Assembly: GCA_037102815.1 (NCBI GenBank)
Contig: BTPP01000002.1
Location: forward strand, 2,976,001 to 3,040,000
Direction: 5' to 3'
Length of the DNA stretch: 64,000 bases
Source of the DNA: Neurospora intermedia
Lineage: Eukaryota > Ascomycota > Sordariomycetes > Sordariales > Sordariaceae
The notes under the pieces were generated by a model that saw only the letters and a program-made list of their open reading frames with translations, had not been told where the DNA came from and searched no databases. Of the stretch, positions 1 to 12,385 are shown in pieces; the stretch's first letter is position 1; every line of letters begins with the position of its first letter. The position numbers and the translations under genes are program-made.

Positions 1-3000
1 ACCCTAACCTTAGCCGGAATCAACGTTATTAGTTAAAATACAGTATTTAAAACCCAATTTCAGAAGGGTTTAAAAGGAAACGCAAAGTTATAGTAGGAAA
101 TAAAGTTAGAGGAGAAGGAAAAAATAGGAAAGGTAAATATTATATAAATAGCGAAAAAGAAATAGGAAACGAAGAGGACGGATTTAAATATTATATCGGA
201 TATTATAGGACTTAAAAGAAGGTTTAAAGAGTCGGTTAATAAATATTTTAAAAGGACGGAGAAATTATTTATTAAAATAAAATTAAAAGAATTGAAGTTT
301 ATTATAGTTAATACAATATTAAATAAAATAGTAAGGGATAATTAAAGAATAGTAGCTATAAATAAAGGAATTAAATAGAAGTTAGAAGATAGGTTAATAG
401 TATTAAGGTATATAATATTAATAGGTTCGGGTACGAAGGAATTTTCAACTTCTTTTACAAAGATTAAGAAAGCAGTATAATCGTTAGGGGTAGAAATAGG
501 AGTATATAAGGAATTAGATAGTAAGGAGGATAGTATAATAAAGTTAAAAAATGTAATAAAACTATTTAAGTAGTTTCCAAACCTTAGGATCGGGGGGTAC
601 TAATAATAAACGTAAATTCTAATAATTACAATATATAATACAAATTTCTACAATCCCAGCGAATAGAACGGATATAATACTAGTACGGGCTATAATTCAA
701 ATAGTAATAAATATAACCCTAATAATAATAATTACAATTCGGGCGTATCCGGATATAATAATAGGGGTAATAGAGGTTATAATAGATTAGGATCTAGAAT
801 ATATTATAATAATAGCACCTATAATAATAATTAGTCCCGCCCCCTACCTAAGATCTCTAATTCCTAGGACCCACGAAAGTATAAACTATTACTATATAGG
901 ATATATTAGTATAATAATTATACGAACCTATAGGGAGATTATATAAATTTATAATATCCATTTCCAAGAATTAAAAATTAGGTTAAGATAGGAAACCGCC
1001 GGAAAAGAATATAATTAATAGAAATAAATAATACTATAACTCTAAATTAAACCTAGAATTAGTAAAATTAAAACTAATTATAGTAAAACTAAAACTAATA
1101 TAATAACACTATAAATAATATCCTATAAAATTATTAAAGAGTAATATATAGAATAATAAATTAGCGTATAAATTTCGAATATTATAAAGGTTCGTTAAAC
1201 GAAATTCGTATATTAGAGAATAAAGCGAAGATAGAGGGGATATAGGCGTTAAAAGCGGAATAAGAAAAATTAAAACGGGAATTATTAATAGTAATTAAAA
1301 AAAATATAGTAGCGGACGTCCGAACCTTAAACAATCTACATAAGGATATACCCCGCAAACTAAGAGAAAAATCGGCCTAGGACTTGGCAATAATTATAGA
1401 AAATACTTTAAATAAAATAAAAGAAAGAGAAAAATAAATAGAATTAATTTAATAAAATATTAATTCCAAATTAAATATCGATATAAGGGACTTATTCGGT
1501 AAAGAAGAGCTTCCTCGAAATTTTATAGAAATACTAGACGTAGTACCCCTAATAGTAAGGGAAGAACGATATTAGGAGAAAACTTTAGACCTAGCGTTAA
1601 AGGTATTAAAGCAGCCGCTACAAAAGAAGGGACCGGCACTCCAATTAGTTATAAAACTGAGGATAATAGAACCGATCGTAATAAAAAATAATAATTTAAA
1701 ATTTACTACTCCACAGCCGGTTACTATAGTAATAAAATTAGTAAAAGTCCCAAAGGGTCCCGAGAACCCCCTTCCTTAAATTACCCGGGATATTATTAAA
1801 GAAACTAAATAATAAGCTAAAGAGATTCTCGAGAAGGCCGAAGAGATCCTTAGAAAGAAACGCGTTCAATTATATATTAAAGGCTTAAAGGAATATAGTA
1901 TTAAACCGTTAAATATTAGAAGAATCCTAGCGGATATAAATCTTCCTATAAATATACTATAGTTTTTTAATACAATATTAAAAATTAGAACGGACTTCGC
2001 AAAGTCTATTACAATAATCTAAAGGGTAAATAAGGGCAAAAAGCTATTAAAGAAGTAAGTAAGGATATATCTCTTTAAAACTATTGAATATAATATTATA
2101 AATTTAGAGTAGCGTAAGTAAATAGTAAGAACCGGCTTAAACGTAGAATAATTTAGTAAAATATACGTTAATTTTATTAAAAAATTAATTTGTAGAATAA
2201 AATCGTCCTTTATTTTATTAAATAGCGGAGCTATTATAGAGTATATTAGTATCCCTTTTATAAGGAAGTTAGGGTTATAGATTAGAAAGTTCCTAGAATT
2301 ATAGAGAGTAGTATTAGCGAATAATACGGTTAATATAATTAATAGTTGGGTAATAGTCGAAGTAACAATTAGTAGAATTATATATATAATAATAGTAATA
2401 ATATATAAGAGTAGAACTTATTATAATTTTATATTATTTTAAATATAGCTTTTATAAATAAAAGCTATTTAAAATTGGGGAAAAAGGAATATTACAGTAT
2501 ATAAATAGGAGGGAGTAGTAAAAAAAATTCCCTTTTATATAAAAGAAAAGTCTAAGGATTTAGTAATACTAGCGTTAGATTAGTAGGAGAATTTTAAAGT
2601 AGAAATAAAGAAGGACAAAATAGTAAAGGAAGTAGTAAAGGATAATAAAAAGGTATTAAATATTAAAACGGAAGAAGTAAACAAGGAAGTAGTAGAGATT
2701 TTGGAAGGATTAGAAAATATTATTATTCTCTATTCCTATTTAGAGAGAATTAGAGTAGTAAGGAAAGCGGGAGGTATCCCAACTATAATTCAATTAACGG
2801 ATTAAGGAAAAACTATAATTTAACGGACGAAACTCCATTCGATTAAACCTTTACCACTTTATATAAAGAGCCGGCCTAAGAGCCGGAGAATTTATTAATA
2901 TTATTAATAACGGGCGGAATATCCTTAAAAATAAAATATATTATCCTAATATATATAAAATATATAAATAATATTCCCTACTACTATAATAATAATAAAG

Positions 3001-6000
3001 TAAGGTTCTCTATTATTTTGAAAGTAATTTAAAAAAATAAAATTATTAATTTAAAGTTAAATAGAATATTAATTCCCCTATTCCTATTAGTTCGGAACTT
3101 TCTCCCCAAATTATTTTCATTAATATTAATTAAGGGAAAGTCAAAGAATATTAAATTATATTTCTTAGCCGTCCTAAAGGTAATTAAGACGGGAGGAAAC
3201 TTAGCAAACATCCCAAAACTAAATTTAGAAGAAACTTCCAATATTTTATTAGAAGCCGCGTCCCTAACCAACTTCGTACTTCGAACCGCCAAATATTAAA
3301 AGCCTAAAGATAAAATAATAATAAAAAGATATCGAAATATACTAGTACGGAATATTATTAATATAAATACTTTATAGGCTTTAGACTCCTATAGATAAGA
3401 TTGGACAGCCGGGTTAATTAAGAACGTCCGGATATATATTATCGACTATAATACTCTATCGATTAGAATTTCTAGAATAGAAGTCTTTAATAAACCTTAC
3501 TTTAAGAACGAAAATATTAAACTTCGGATAAAAGATATAGCTATATAAAATGGCCCACTAGTACCAACTTTAAATAAAAACGAAGAAATAGCCTTATTTA
3601 GAATAAGAATTCAAGCCCGATCTTTAGCTTCGGAGGTAAAAGTACCGATCTCAGGGTTATATATAGGGAGTTAATAAACTAAAGGGAATACTTTCAAAAT
3701 TTTAAAATCCTTATAAAATTACATATTTATAACGGATAATATAGATAATATTAATATTTAGTAGAACGAATGCGGTATAATACTTAGAGAATAGGCGGAT
3801 ACTCTAAATAAGGTAGAATTAATAAAAAGACTTTATTATTCTTAAAAAGATTATTTTACTCTATTACTAAAAGACTTAATAATAACGGAAATTATTGAAT
3901 ATACGGTTAACTTTACAGAAAATTCGCAACCCTAAATATTTCGACCTATCTGATATTTTAAAGATATAAAAATATTCGTAGAAAGAATTTTCCTAGTAAT
4001 AGAAAAAGTAAATATAATCTTTTATAGAAATTCCCCCTATACCGCTAATACACTATACCCTCCTAAACCTAATATAAAAATAAAAGAAGACTGGAGAACC
4101 GTCTATAACTTCTATTTAATAAATATTAATACTATTAAATCGGCGTACCCCTACTATAATATAAAAATTAGTATAGATAATTTACTTATTGGAAGAATAG
4201 TAGTAATATTAACGACGGACGTAAAGAATAATTATTAGGCCGTAAGGATAAAATTAGAATACTAATAGACAATTGGAATATAGACGCCGTATAGTATATT
4301 CCTCTATAACCGAATATTCTAAAGAATAAAAAATTCTATAATAATATACGTTAGGATAGGTAATATAATATTTAAAATATACTTACCGAAAATAGTAGTA
4401 CCGGATAGAAGAATATATAGAGAATATAATAACCTAATAGACGGATTCCGAAAAAATAGTAAGACCGATTTTAATATAATTTATAACTAAGTAGAATCGA
4501 AAGTAAGTAAATTAAACGAAGAAGAAATACAATACTTAAAAAGAGAGGGGAAGAAAATATTATACTTTCCTATAGAGCCGTCGATCTTAGAATATAATTC
4601 GGACTTAGCTAGTATACTCTCTATATACATTAATAATTATTATATAATTAGTACGGATTTTTAAATTTACTTATAATTCTTATCGGAAAAATATTTCCTA
4701 TACATTACTTTCGGACCTATTCCACTAGTAAGAGAAAAGACAAAACTTTTTATAAAAGACGTAAAAATATTAGGGTTCTATATTTATAATAGGAAGATCC
4801 TATTAATAGAGAAGTATAAATAAAAGTTCCGGAAATAAGCGGATAAGTAAGAAAGTAATCCCCTAAAAATTTAGAAAGAAGTTTAAAAATTAACCTATTT
4901 AATACTATTCGTACGTAAGTATATTCTTAGCCGGATAGACTTAATACGTATATTATACAATACCTTCTACGTCCGAATAGTTAAAAAGATAGTAAAAGGT
5001 AATAAATCTATTCAAACCGAAGTAGTTAGGAGAAATAAACCGGAATAGGGGGAGACCCAAATAGCGGTAGTATAAAGTATTTATAAAACTATTAAAAATA
5101 ATATATTAATCGGAATTAATTATAGCTGGGGAATTTATATCGCTTCTAATACGTCCGGGACGGGAATAAGAGTAATAATATTCTAAATTAACAATAAAGA
5201 CCCTACAAAAGACTATAACGAAAAGAAGTATTAGAAAGACATCGAAATTAACGCCTTTATATTATAGAATCTAACGGATATAGAATTATAGTATAATAAC
5301 CCGGAAAGGGAAATATTGGCGGTAGTAAGAATTTTAAAAGAAACTTAATAATTAATACAAATATCGGAATTCCCAATCTATATCTATACCAACTATATAT
5401 TAATTATTAATACTATAAATATAAAGTCAATTGTCTATTCTAAGGTTTCTAAATAGATCGATATAGTAATTAAGTTCGATATTAAATTTTACTACCGTCT
5501 AAATATAGATAAAATCGTCCGTATTATTAATAATCTATTAAAATTAATTCTAAGACTATACAACCCTACTTAGGCAGAATTAAAAAGGGAGTTCCTTATA
5601 AGAGAAATAGTTATTACCCCCGGAAATATCGTACTACTATTCTCTTTTATAGGGGAAAGTACTATAGACCTAAAATATTTAGAGCCGGGAGGTTTAAAAT
5701 AGTATAGTAATATTATTTCTTAATTAATTAAAGGAGATATAGCTTTATTATACTAGCCGAAGGTAGAAAGGAAAAAGATTAAAAGTAAAGTAATTCGTTT
5801 TTATATTTTGAAAGGAAAATTATTTAAATTCGATATAAATAAAGTATTAATAGAATATTTAATTCCGAAGGAACGGAAATAGAGCCTACGAAGAATATAT
5901 AATAGCTATAAATATTATTCAACCGAAATAACGTTTCAGGAATTTCGGGGGAGGTTCTAGTAATTAATTAAAATAGTAAATATAATTAACTATTACCGGG

Positions 6001-7075
6001 CGTACTAAATCTATTAATAATATTCGAGAAAGGAGCTAATAATAAATTCGAGAGCTATTATAGTTTTCCAACTAATAGTCCTCTTTAGAATAAATTTTTT
6101 AAGACCCCTAATTCCTAAGGGAGTAGGGGGGGAAGAATATATCCTAGTAGGCGTTAACTACTTTTCCTATTTTATATTAATAACGGTATTAAAGGAAGCT
6201 ATAACGTTAGTGGTAATTAATATATTATTATATATTTAGTTCCTAATTTTAGGGTGGCCGTAGCGGACCTATTCCGATAATAGGAAATATTTTAGAAATG
6301 AAGTATTAAAAGCTATTTTGGCTAACTATAGTATTAAGATATTATTTGGCCCAATAATAAGCCCTAAGTCTATTAACTTAATTGAGAAATATATTAAATT
6401 AATTGTTAATTAATTGCGGAAATAGGGAATTTCTAGGGAAGGGAGGGAATTATATATTTAGCCGGCGGTATTACCTTTAGTAGTAAGTAAATTGAATACG
6501 AGGTTTATTTTAAATATTAGTATAATACTTTTTAAAACGATATTGGACTTCCAATTAGAATATATTAAATATACCGATAAAATAATAAAATAATACGAAA
6601 TCTTAGAGTAAGAACTAATTAAAAATAGGCAGAACTTCGATAAAGTTCTAGCGTTTATAAATAGAAGGGAAGAAGAGAGGGAGAAGGTAGAGGATAAATA
6701 TATATTGAAAGTAATAAAGAACGGTAATAAAGAATTAAAAAGAAAATTTAAAGTTAGGGATTAGGTATAGGAATAGAATTGTAATAAATTAAAATCGAAG
6801 TTTAAACCAATTTAGGTTGGGCCGTAGGTAGTAACGGAGGTAGTAACGCTATAATTATATAAAGTGAAGTATATTAATAGAAAGGGGGTAAAGAGGAAAT
6901 TATATATTAATTATATTAAAGAATACCGGAGGCGAATAGAGTAGGTAGAGGAGGACTTATTACAAGGTATAGAAGAGGTAGATATAACGTTATTTAAAGA
7001 GTTAAAAAAGTAGCCTATAGAATAGGATATTTAAGAAGGGATTTTATTATATCCGGAAGCCTATAATAAAACTAT
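1..7075 (+). mobile_element. RIP-saturated fossil of a Ty3/Gypsy-type LTR retrotransposon
   Basis: The whole stretch is extremely TpA-rich, almost lacks CpA and TpG, yet keeps CpG dinucleotides, which is the signature of repeat-induced point mutation. Residual + strand protein resemblance runs in Gypsy order: an Asn/Gly-rich gag-like part (about 600-1000), an aspartic-protease-like active-site region (about 2200-2450), reverse transcriptase (about 4020-4900), RNase H (about 5100-5500) and integrase with its C-terminal part (about 5800-6950). Integrase lying after reverse transcriptase is what separates Ty3/Gypsy from Ty1/Copia. The element is thoroughly broken, with a very large number of breaks, and encodes nothing. 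It continues beyond the left edge, so the 5' LTR is not seen. Age cannot be dated here; saturation suggests an old copy that passed through several sexual cycles. Confidence 0.85.
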
Positions 7076-7420
7076 TCAGAACCGAGGACATGGAGGTTCG
7101 TGGTGGAGGAGTTTCGCTTCGAGGACGAAGCTATTTTGAGAATGGTTGGGGGGGTGCTGAGACCCACTTGTTTTTGTGTCACGTGCGTTGGGCACTCTTA
7201 GCCTATTTAAGCTAGTCTGGTGGGGGCTTCTCAGATCCCTCTCCTCTTCTACTCTTGAGCCAACTTTCAACCAATGAGAAATCATCACTTTTTAGTTCTC
7301 CCGTGATTGCTCCATCAATTACTACGTACCTCTACTACTTCACCACTTGACGCTCCACTGAGCCTTTACGTCAATTCACGAACCCATTAACACAGCTTGC
7401 CCATCTCTCCTCCACCGTCA
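7076..7420 (+). mobile_element. Unmutated tail next to the Gypsy fossil, possible 3' end/LTR
   Basis: Base composition changes abruptly at about 7075 from RIP-type to normal. The first 90 bases resemble the end of a Gypsy pol region, followed by a G-rich tract at about 7147-7153 that could be the polypurine tract. After it come a TATTTAAG box (about 7202) and a pyrimidine-rich stretch (about 7230-7260), as expected of an LTR promoter and R region. I could not fix LTR ends or a target-site duplication. The alternative is that this is simply the promoter of the G-patch gene that starts at 7468. Assignment to the element is inference. Confidence 0.4.
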
Positions 7421-7467
7421 ATTACAGAATATCGATACAGACTCATATAAGAAAAAAAACTCTGCGC

Positions 7468-8304
7468 ATGTACCCACAAACAATGGGTTCCTCAGACAGG
7501 CGAGCCGTCAAGGTTACAGACAACGATGATGCAGAAGACGTCCCCCTCCACCACCTTCGCCCCTTCGGCACCGGGTTATACAAACAACAGATAAAATTCG
7601 TCCCCGCCTCCGACGGCGACCTAGACTCGACCAGTTCAACAACGGCCAAGTCCAGCAAGCCGAAACTTGACGTAGCTGGTCTTTACCTGGACATGGTTCT
7701 CGCCAACAAGGACAAGAACAAAGACAACGAGAAACAAAATGAAAATCAATCAACAGTGACGGATATTACCGCCACGACCTTCACCACCACCACCCCCACC
7801 ACCACCACCTCAGACACAATCCAACGAACCACTACACTGCCAACAAAGCAGCCACCAATAGTACTACCACGACAGGAAATCTGCCAAATCTGTAGCCTCC
7901 CCTACGCACCAACTCCAGAATCCAAAGCTATCCACGAACAGTCCTTTGCGCACCAATCCCGCCTTCCACATTCCCACCCTCCCTCGGCCCTCGACCGTTC
8001 ACGGATGGGGCTCAAACACCTGACAAGCCACGGCTGGGACCCAGACTCCCGCCAAGGTCTCGGGTCCGCGGCACAGGGAATCCAGTTCCCCATCAAGGGC
8101 AAGAAGAAAGATGATCACTTGGGGCTTGGGGTAGAGGTGCCTAAGAATGGGCAGCTACCTGTTCCCAAGAAGAAGGAAAAGTTGTTGGATGCGAAAAAGG
8201 TTCGGAAGATGGCCGAGGTGGAGAAGAAGAAAGCGGAAAGGATACGAAAGGAGTTGTGGGGGAGAGGACCTGATCTGGAGAGGTATTTGGGGAAGGGGTG
8301 CTGA
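7468..8304 (+). CDS. G-patch domain protein with a CCHH zinc-finger-like motif (GPANK1-like)
   Basis: Intronless, 278 aa. Residues 139-162 hold a Cys-x2-Cys...His-x5-His arrangement (C139, C142, H156, H162). Residues 178-222 form a G-patch: MGLKHLTSHGWD, then GLG, AAQG and a closing LGLG. G-patch proteins bind RNA or activate DEAH-box helicases, so a role in RNA processing is likely by family. A Thr-rich low-complexity stretch (about 100-125) precedes the zinc motif, and the C-terminus (about 230-278) is a Lys/Glu-rich helix ending RYLGKGC. The domain order resembles animal GPANK1 without its ankyrin repeats. An in-frame ATG at 7483 (MGSSDRR) is an equally good start. The gene begins only about 390 bases from the edge of the RIP block. 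It is convergent with the YIP4-like gene. Confidence 0.82.
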   Translation: MYPQTMGSSDRRAVKVTDNDDAEDVPLHHLRPFGTGLYKQQIKFVPASDGDLDSTSSTTAKSSKPKLDVAGLYLDMVLANKDKNKDNEKQNENQSTVTDITATTFTTTTPTTTTSDTIQRTTTLPTKQPPIVLPRQEICQICSLPYAPTPESKAIHEQSFAHQSRLPHSHPPSALDRSRMGLKHLTSHGWDPDSRQGLGSAAQGIQFPIKGKKKDDHLGLGVEVPKNGQLPVPKKKEKLLDAKKVRKMAEVEKKKAERIRKELWGRGPDLERYLGKGC

Positions 8305-8754
8305 TGGGTAACAAGGGGGTTAAGGGTCTATATGATTTATTAGCAATATGATTGAGCGTCATATCACCAAGTTATTTAGCTAATCTCGCGGTAGCCGGTG
8401 TTAGCGGCAGATGGAGCGAGAATCTTGACTTTATTCAAAGGGATTCGTATGTTAACCCCGAAGAGGGCGAATAATTTCAGGAAGAACGACGGATCAAAAG
8501 GATCAGCGCACAGTAATACGCACGTTCAATCACCTAATGCCAGGTCAATGTCATACCGGGAACCATGTGACGGGAATCAGTTTCCCAACATCAATGTCAA
8601 CTTGCCTATTTGATCTGTGATACAGCCGAGTGACTCCCTATATTAATCTTCCTTGGTCTCTTTTTTCCTTAATCGTCCCTTTTGCATATTTGCTACCAGG
8701 TGGAACGTGTTAACAACCCTCTCTTAAAAGCGAACAACCTCTGAAACGAACCCA
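8305..8754. other. Convergent 3' intergenic region
   Basis: This stretch lies between the stop of the G-patch gene and the stop of the YIP4-like gene, so it should hold both 3' UTRs. Only short unconvincing ORFs are present and I see no RNA gene or repeat. Confidence 0.6.
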
Positions 8755-9920
8755 TTAACTAATGAAGCACAGACACCCCAAAGCAAAATAGAAGATCAGA
8801 AGGGGGAAAACCGCCAACCCAACGCGGTTCTTGACAACGCCGCTTCCACTGAGAATGCTTATACCTGCCGCAAAGGACCAGCCCACAAGCACCAGGTAGA
8901 CCGGAATCCGGGCGACCCAGTACAGCGAGAGAGCGGAGAGCATGGCAGCCAGGACGAGAGGGAAAAGGGTGTATCCGATGATACAGACGCTTTGGGCGAA
9001 AGAGCTGTTTGTTGGAACCAAAACTGTTAGCATGGCCACATATCATCTCATCAATGCTGTAGCTTGTCGGCTGAAACAAGCCACAAGAAAACATGAAACA
9101 CTCACATATTCCCACCCAACAACTTGATCTGCGCCGTCACCACCGCCTCACCAATCCACACCATTGCAAACACACCGCTAAACACAATCTCCCTCTGCTG
9201 CTCCCTGCTCCTAAAACTCAGCAGAGTGCTCAGCAACAGACAGAAGATCAACGGGCCCCAAAGATCCCAGTCCCTCAACCCGGGACTCATATTCCCCTGC
9301 TGCAGCAGAGACTCGGGGTCCATCACTCTGCTCGCCAAGCCCGTCAACTCCTCCCTGGCGCCCGACAGGCCGGCGTTCCGGATGTTGGCATAGGCGCCCC
9401 GCAGGCCGTCTTCGGACTCGAGCATGGTGCCGCCGAAGAGGTAGCGCGGATACAGCACCTCGCGCATCTTGGACCACACGGCGAGTAGATCACGGCGGAG
9501 CGTCTCCCAAACCGTCTCGTCGATGGTGTTGTTGGGCGCACGACGGTCCTCGCCGGGAATGCGGGAGGTCCAGGCTGATTGGGTGTTTCCTCCGGAAGAG
9601 GACGAGCCGATGCCGCCGGCGGCGGCGGCGGAGGAGGACGAAGACCCGATGGTGCCGGTTAAGGGTGCGCGGGAGGAGGAGGGGGCAAGAGGGTCGTCGA
9701 AGTCGTTTAGGTCGGCTTTGTTTGGGAAACATGCGTGTTAGCAATTGTCTCGTTGTTGTCGAGTGGGGTGGAAGGTGTGTATGTCTACGTGGACGACAGA
9801 GATGTAACTGCGAGAAACTCAAGGGAGTCAGTAGAGCTTACCATCGTCAGGATCTATCAGATCGTCGTCGTCCAACATTGGTTGCTGACGGTGGTAGTCT
9901 TTACCACCCAGTGAGGCCAT
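8755..9920 (-). CDS. yip4: Yip1-domain Golgi protein, YIP4/YIPF6 family
   Basis: Three exons: 9842-9920, 9106-9715 and 8755-9004, giving 312 aa. Both introns (126 and 101 nt) have GTAAGC/GTGAGT donors and GCTAAC branch sites, and the frame closes exactly. The N-terminus is acidic and Ser-rich and cytosolic. The segment LYPRYLFGG leads into the Yip1 domain, and RDWDLWGPLIFCLLLST matches the first membrane span of the YIPF6/Yip4 type. About five membrane segments follow, the last ending GLAVFPLLIFYFALGCLCF. Yip proteins sit in Golgi and late-Golgi membranes and bind Rab/Ypt GTPases. At 312 aa it is longer than yeast Yip4 because of the N-terminal extension. The start is the first ATG in good frame, reading MASLGGKDYH. 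Confidence 0.88.
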
Positions 9921-10741
9921 CTTTGTGTCGTCGTGCGTGATTGCGGCCAGGCGAGTTGTTCGTTTGTGGCAGAAGGTGTAAGCTTCCCTGTTTGGGTAGG
10001 CAGGATTCTCGGACGCAATCAAGGTTGGCCCCTTTCAGTCGGTCAGTGTTCGGTCGATTGGGATGTCAAGAACCTATTCCCAGCCGGGTGGGATACAGTG
10101 CCAGAGGTGTTCGTGATTAATGGTGGTGGTCTGCCTGCCTAGGAGCTGTTGTGTGGAAAGCTCCGTCAGAGAAGCTTCAATGTTCTTGGGGGGGGGGCCG
10201 ATTGGATTGGACGGGCCACGTCCCCATGTTCAGCACGGCGGACGACCCCTTCCCCCACGGCCCGGGTCAAGGTGCTGACGTTTGCCGCTGCTACAGGGCA
10301 GTGCTCCAAAGTGGCCCGAGCTCTAATGTGGTATCACCCCAGGGTTAGGGTTTACGAGTGCTCAAACATCATTCAACCCAAGCCTTCCTCCTCCATCAGA
10401 CTTCCTAACACAATGTCTTGTAAAGTTCTGATATCATTTTTCCTCATTTGCGTCCTATCTCTAAGCTTCCTTGTAGAAGATAGCTGATAATGGATTGCAT
10501 GCTTTACAACACTTTCGCCGTCACTTCGCCGTGTATATTGATACATTCCAGACACTCCTCGCCCCTGTTCCACGGCGTCTAAATGTAGCTGAAACAATAT
10601 TAACAGCAAGTATCCTCCATCTTCTTTTCAATATCCCTGTTTGGACTCTGTAACCCATCATGGCTTGAAACATGCATCATATGATAAAACTCGTCCACCC
10701 TTTTCCTTCCCCGACAACCTAACAGACATGCAGCCATTGGC
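9921..10741. other. Intergenic: YIP4 promoter side and 3' side of the CAX gene
   Basis: No gene is supported here. It holds a G10 tract (10188-10197), a GGGTTAGGG motif (10342-10350) about 420 bases upstream of the YIP4 start, and, towards 10741, the likely 3' UTR of the cation exchanger. Short ORFs on both strands look random. Confidence 0.55.
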
Positions 10742-12385
10742 TTAATGATGACCACCCTCCGACCCACTCGTCGCTGGAGCTGGAGACGTGCCCGTCGTCG
10801 GGAATGCCTCATGGAGCTCCTGAGGGTTCGGGTAGTGAGCTGCTGCCACGCCGATGGCCACATACACGATCACGCACAACATACCCTCCAGGTAATTAGT
10901 CTTCTGGTCCCTCAAGAAGTTTCCGACTGTCAAAATGGCGAGGATCAGCATAGCTAGGTCGAACAGCTCAAAGTTGAACCCCATGGGCACGTTCATTCCC
11001 CAGCCGACAATCACCACGAGAGGGCCGTTGAAAAGGGCCGTCTGTAACGTTGAGCCCAGTACCGTCGATAGGGCGATGTTCATCTGGTTGTCGTACGCTT
11101 CGTCTACGGCCGTCAAGTGCTCCGCGGCCTTTTCGACAAGTGGAATCATGATCAAACCGAGAAAGGCATCGGAGACACCGCGTTCCTCAACTAGAAAGTG
11201 GATTCTGTCGACGAGCATGATGGCAATGATCGTAACAAGGGCGACGCCCACGGCCAAGGCGATGATGGACTCGACTAGAGTGAGGCGATGACTCTGAAGC
11301 TCCTTATGCTTGTCGTCATCACGCTCGGCGTCGGCCTCGAAGATAGCGTCGTAGATACCGTGGTGGGTGCGCATCTGGAAGAAGACGTACACGAGATAGG
11401 CGATGATGAGCAAGACAGCAGTGCTACGCGAGATTTCGAGCGTTTTGCGTTCGAGTTCTCTTGTGTCTAAGCGGCCATGAAGGGCGTTATAGAAGGCTGT
11501 AGGAACGGCTAGGCCGAATCCACTGTGGCAGAAGAAACAGTGAGTACTTGCGCCTGCTAGACACGGAGTTCTGGTGTGATGGACATGGGAACTTACGCAG
11601 TGAGCAACAACCCGCTACCGGCTTCACTGACAATTTCGCTAAAGTGCGTCTCCTCGCGCTTGAAACCAGCAGCAACGAAGCAGAAGCCCAGGCAGAGCAG
11701 CATCGTAGCAAGGATTGAACCTAGGATCGCAGCCCTGATAACCTGGGTGTAGTCCACTGTTTCGGTAGGGCTATACCGTTTTATCAGGACTATAAACACA
11801 ATAATCTCGACCAGCGACCCGAAGCTATCGACCGTAGCCAGTTAGCAACGTTACATAACCATGTCCCTAGCGGAAGGAGGAAGAAAATACTCACGTCGTC
11901 TCGGCTAATACACCAAACACATGCGGCACCTTCTTAGCCAAATTCTGTCCCGCAAACCCAACCAAGTTCGCACAAGGCACCATAGCAATATACGCCAATA
12001 TGAATATAGCCAGATCCTGATGAGGGGCGGCGTATCTGAGGGCGATGGCAGCGGGCACCACGGGCCATAGCACGTTGACCATGCGAGACGCTAGCGAGGA
12101 CGAGCGGAACGCGATGCGGAGAAAATGCCACGGGTGGATGCCGCTTCGGCCACTTTCGCCCGCTGCGCGAACAGGAAACCACGATTTTGGGGCCGGTGGG
12201 TGGTGGTGGTGAGAACCATGGCCGCGGCCTTCTGTTCCGATGGGATCAGAGTGAAGAGGAAGCTGTTGAGGACCTCGGCTGGAAGAGGAGCCGCGCGGGA
12301 CGTTTCCAGAGTTGGGGTTTCTCTCGTCCAAGATACGTTCGGCGGCGCGCTTTTCTCGCGCCGCTGCATGGTAGGGCGATGTCAT
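10742..12385 (-). CDS. CAX-type vacuolar cation (calcium)/proton exchanger
   Basis: Three exons: 11895-12385, 11597-11824 and 10742-11522 (introns 70 and 74 nt), giving 499 aa. Residues 1 to about 75 are a soluble basic N-terminus with a His-rich run. About eleven membrane segments follow. The first exchanger repeat carries LAETTFGSLVEIIVF, with the conserved acidic Glu. The second carries VEKAAEHLTAVDEAYDNQ followed by STVLGSTLQTALFNGP. An acidic loop (EADAERDDDKHKE) separates the two halves. CaCA-superfamily exchangers of this kind use the vacuolar proton gradient to load Ca2+ or other cations. The repeat motifs differ from the usual GNAVEL and VGSSMQIALF forms, so the substrate (Ca2+, Mn2+, or Na+/K+ as in Vnx1) is open. 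ATG at 12385 (MTSPYHAAAREK) is chosen; an upstream in-frame extension is probably 5' UTR. Confidence 0.85.

Noticed and set aside
1-10. CCCTAA-like bases at the very start as a telomere
   Set aside because: A single degenerate copy inside the RIP block, with no tandem array.
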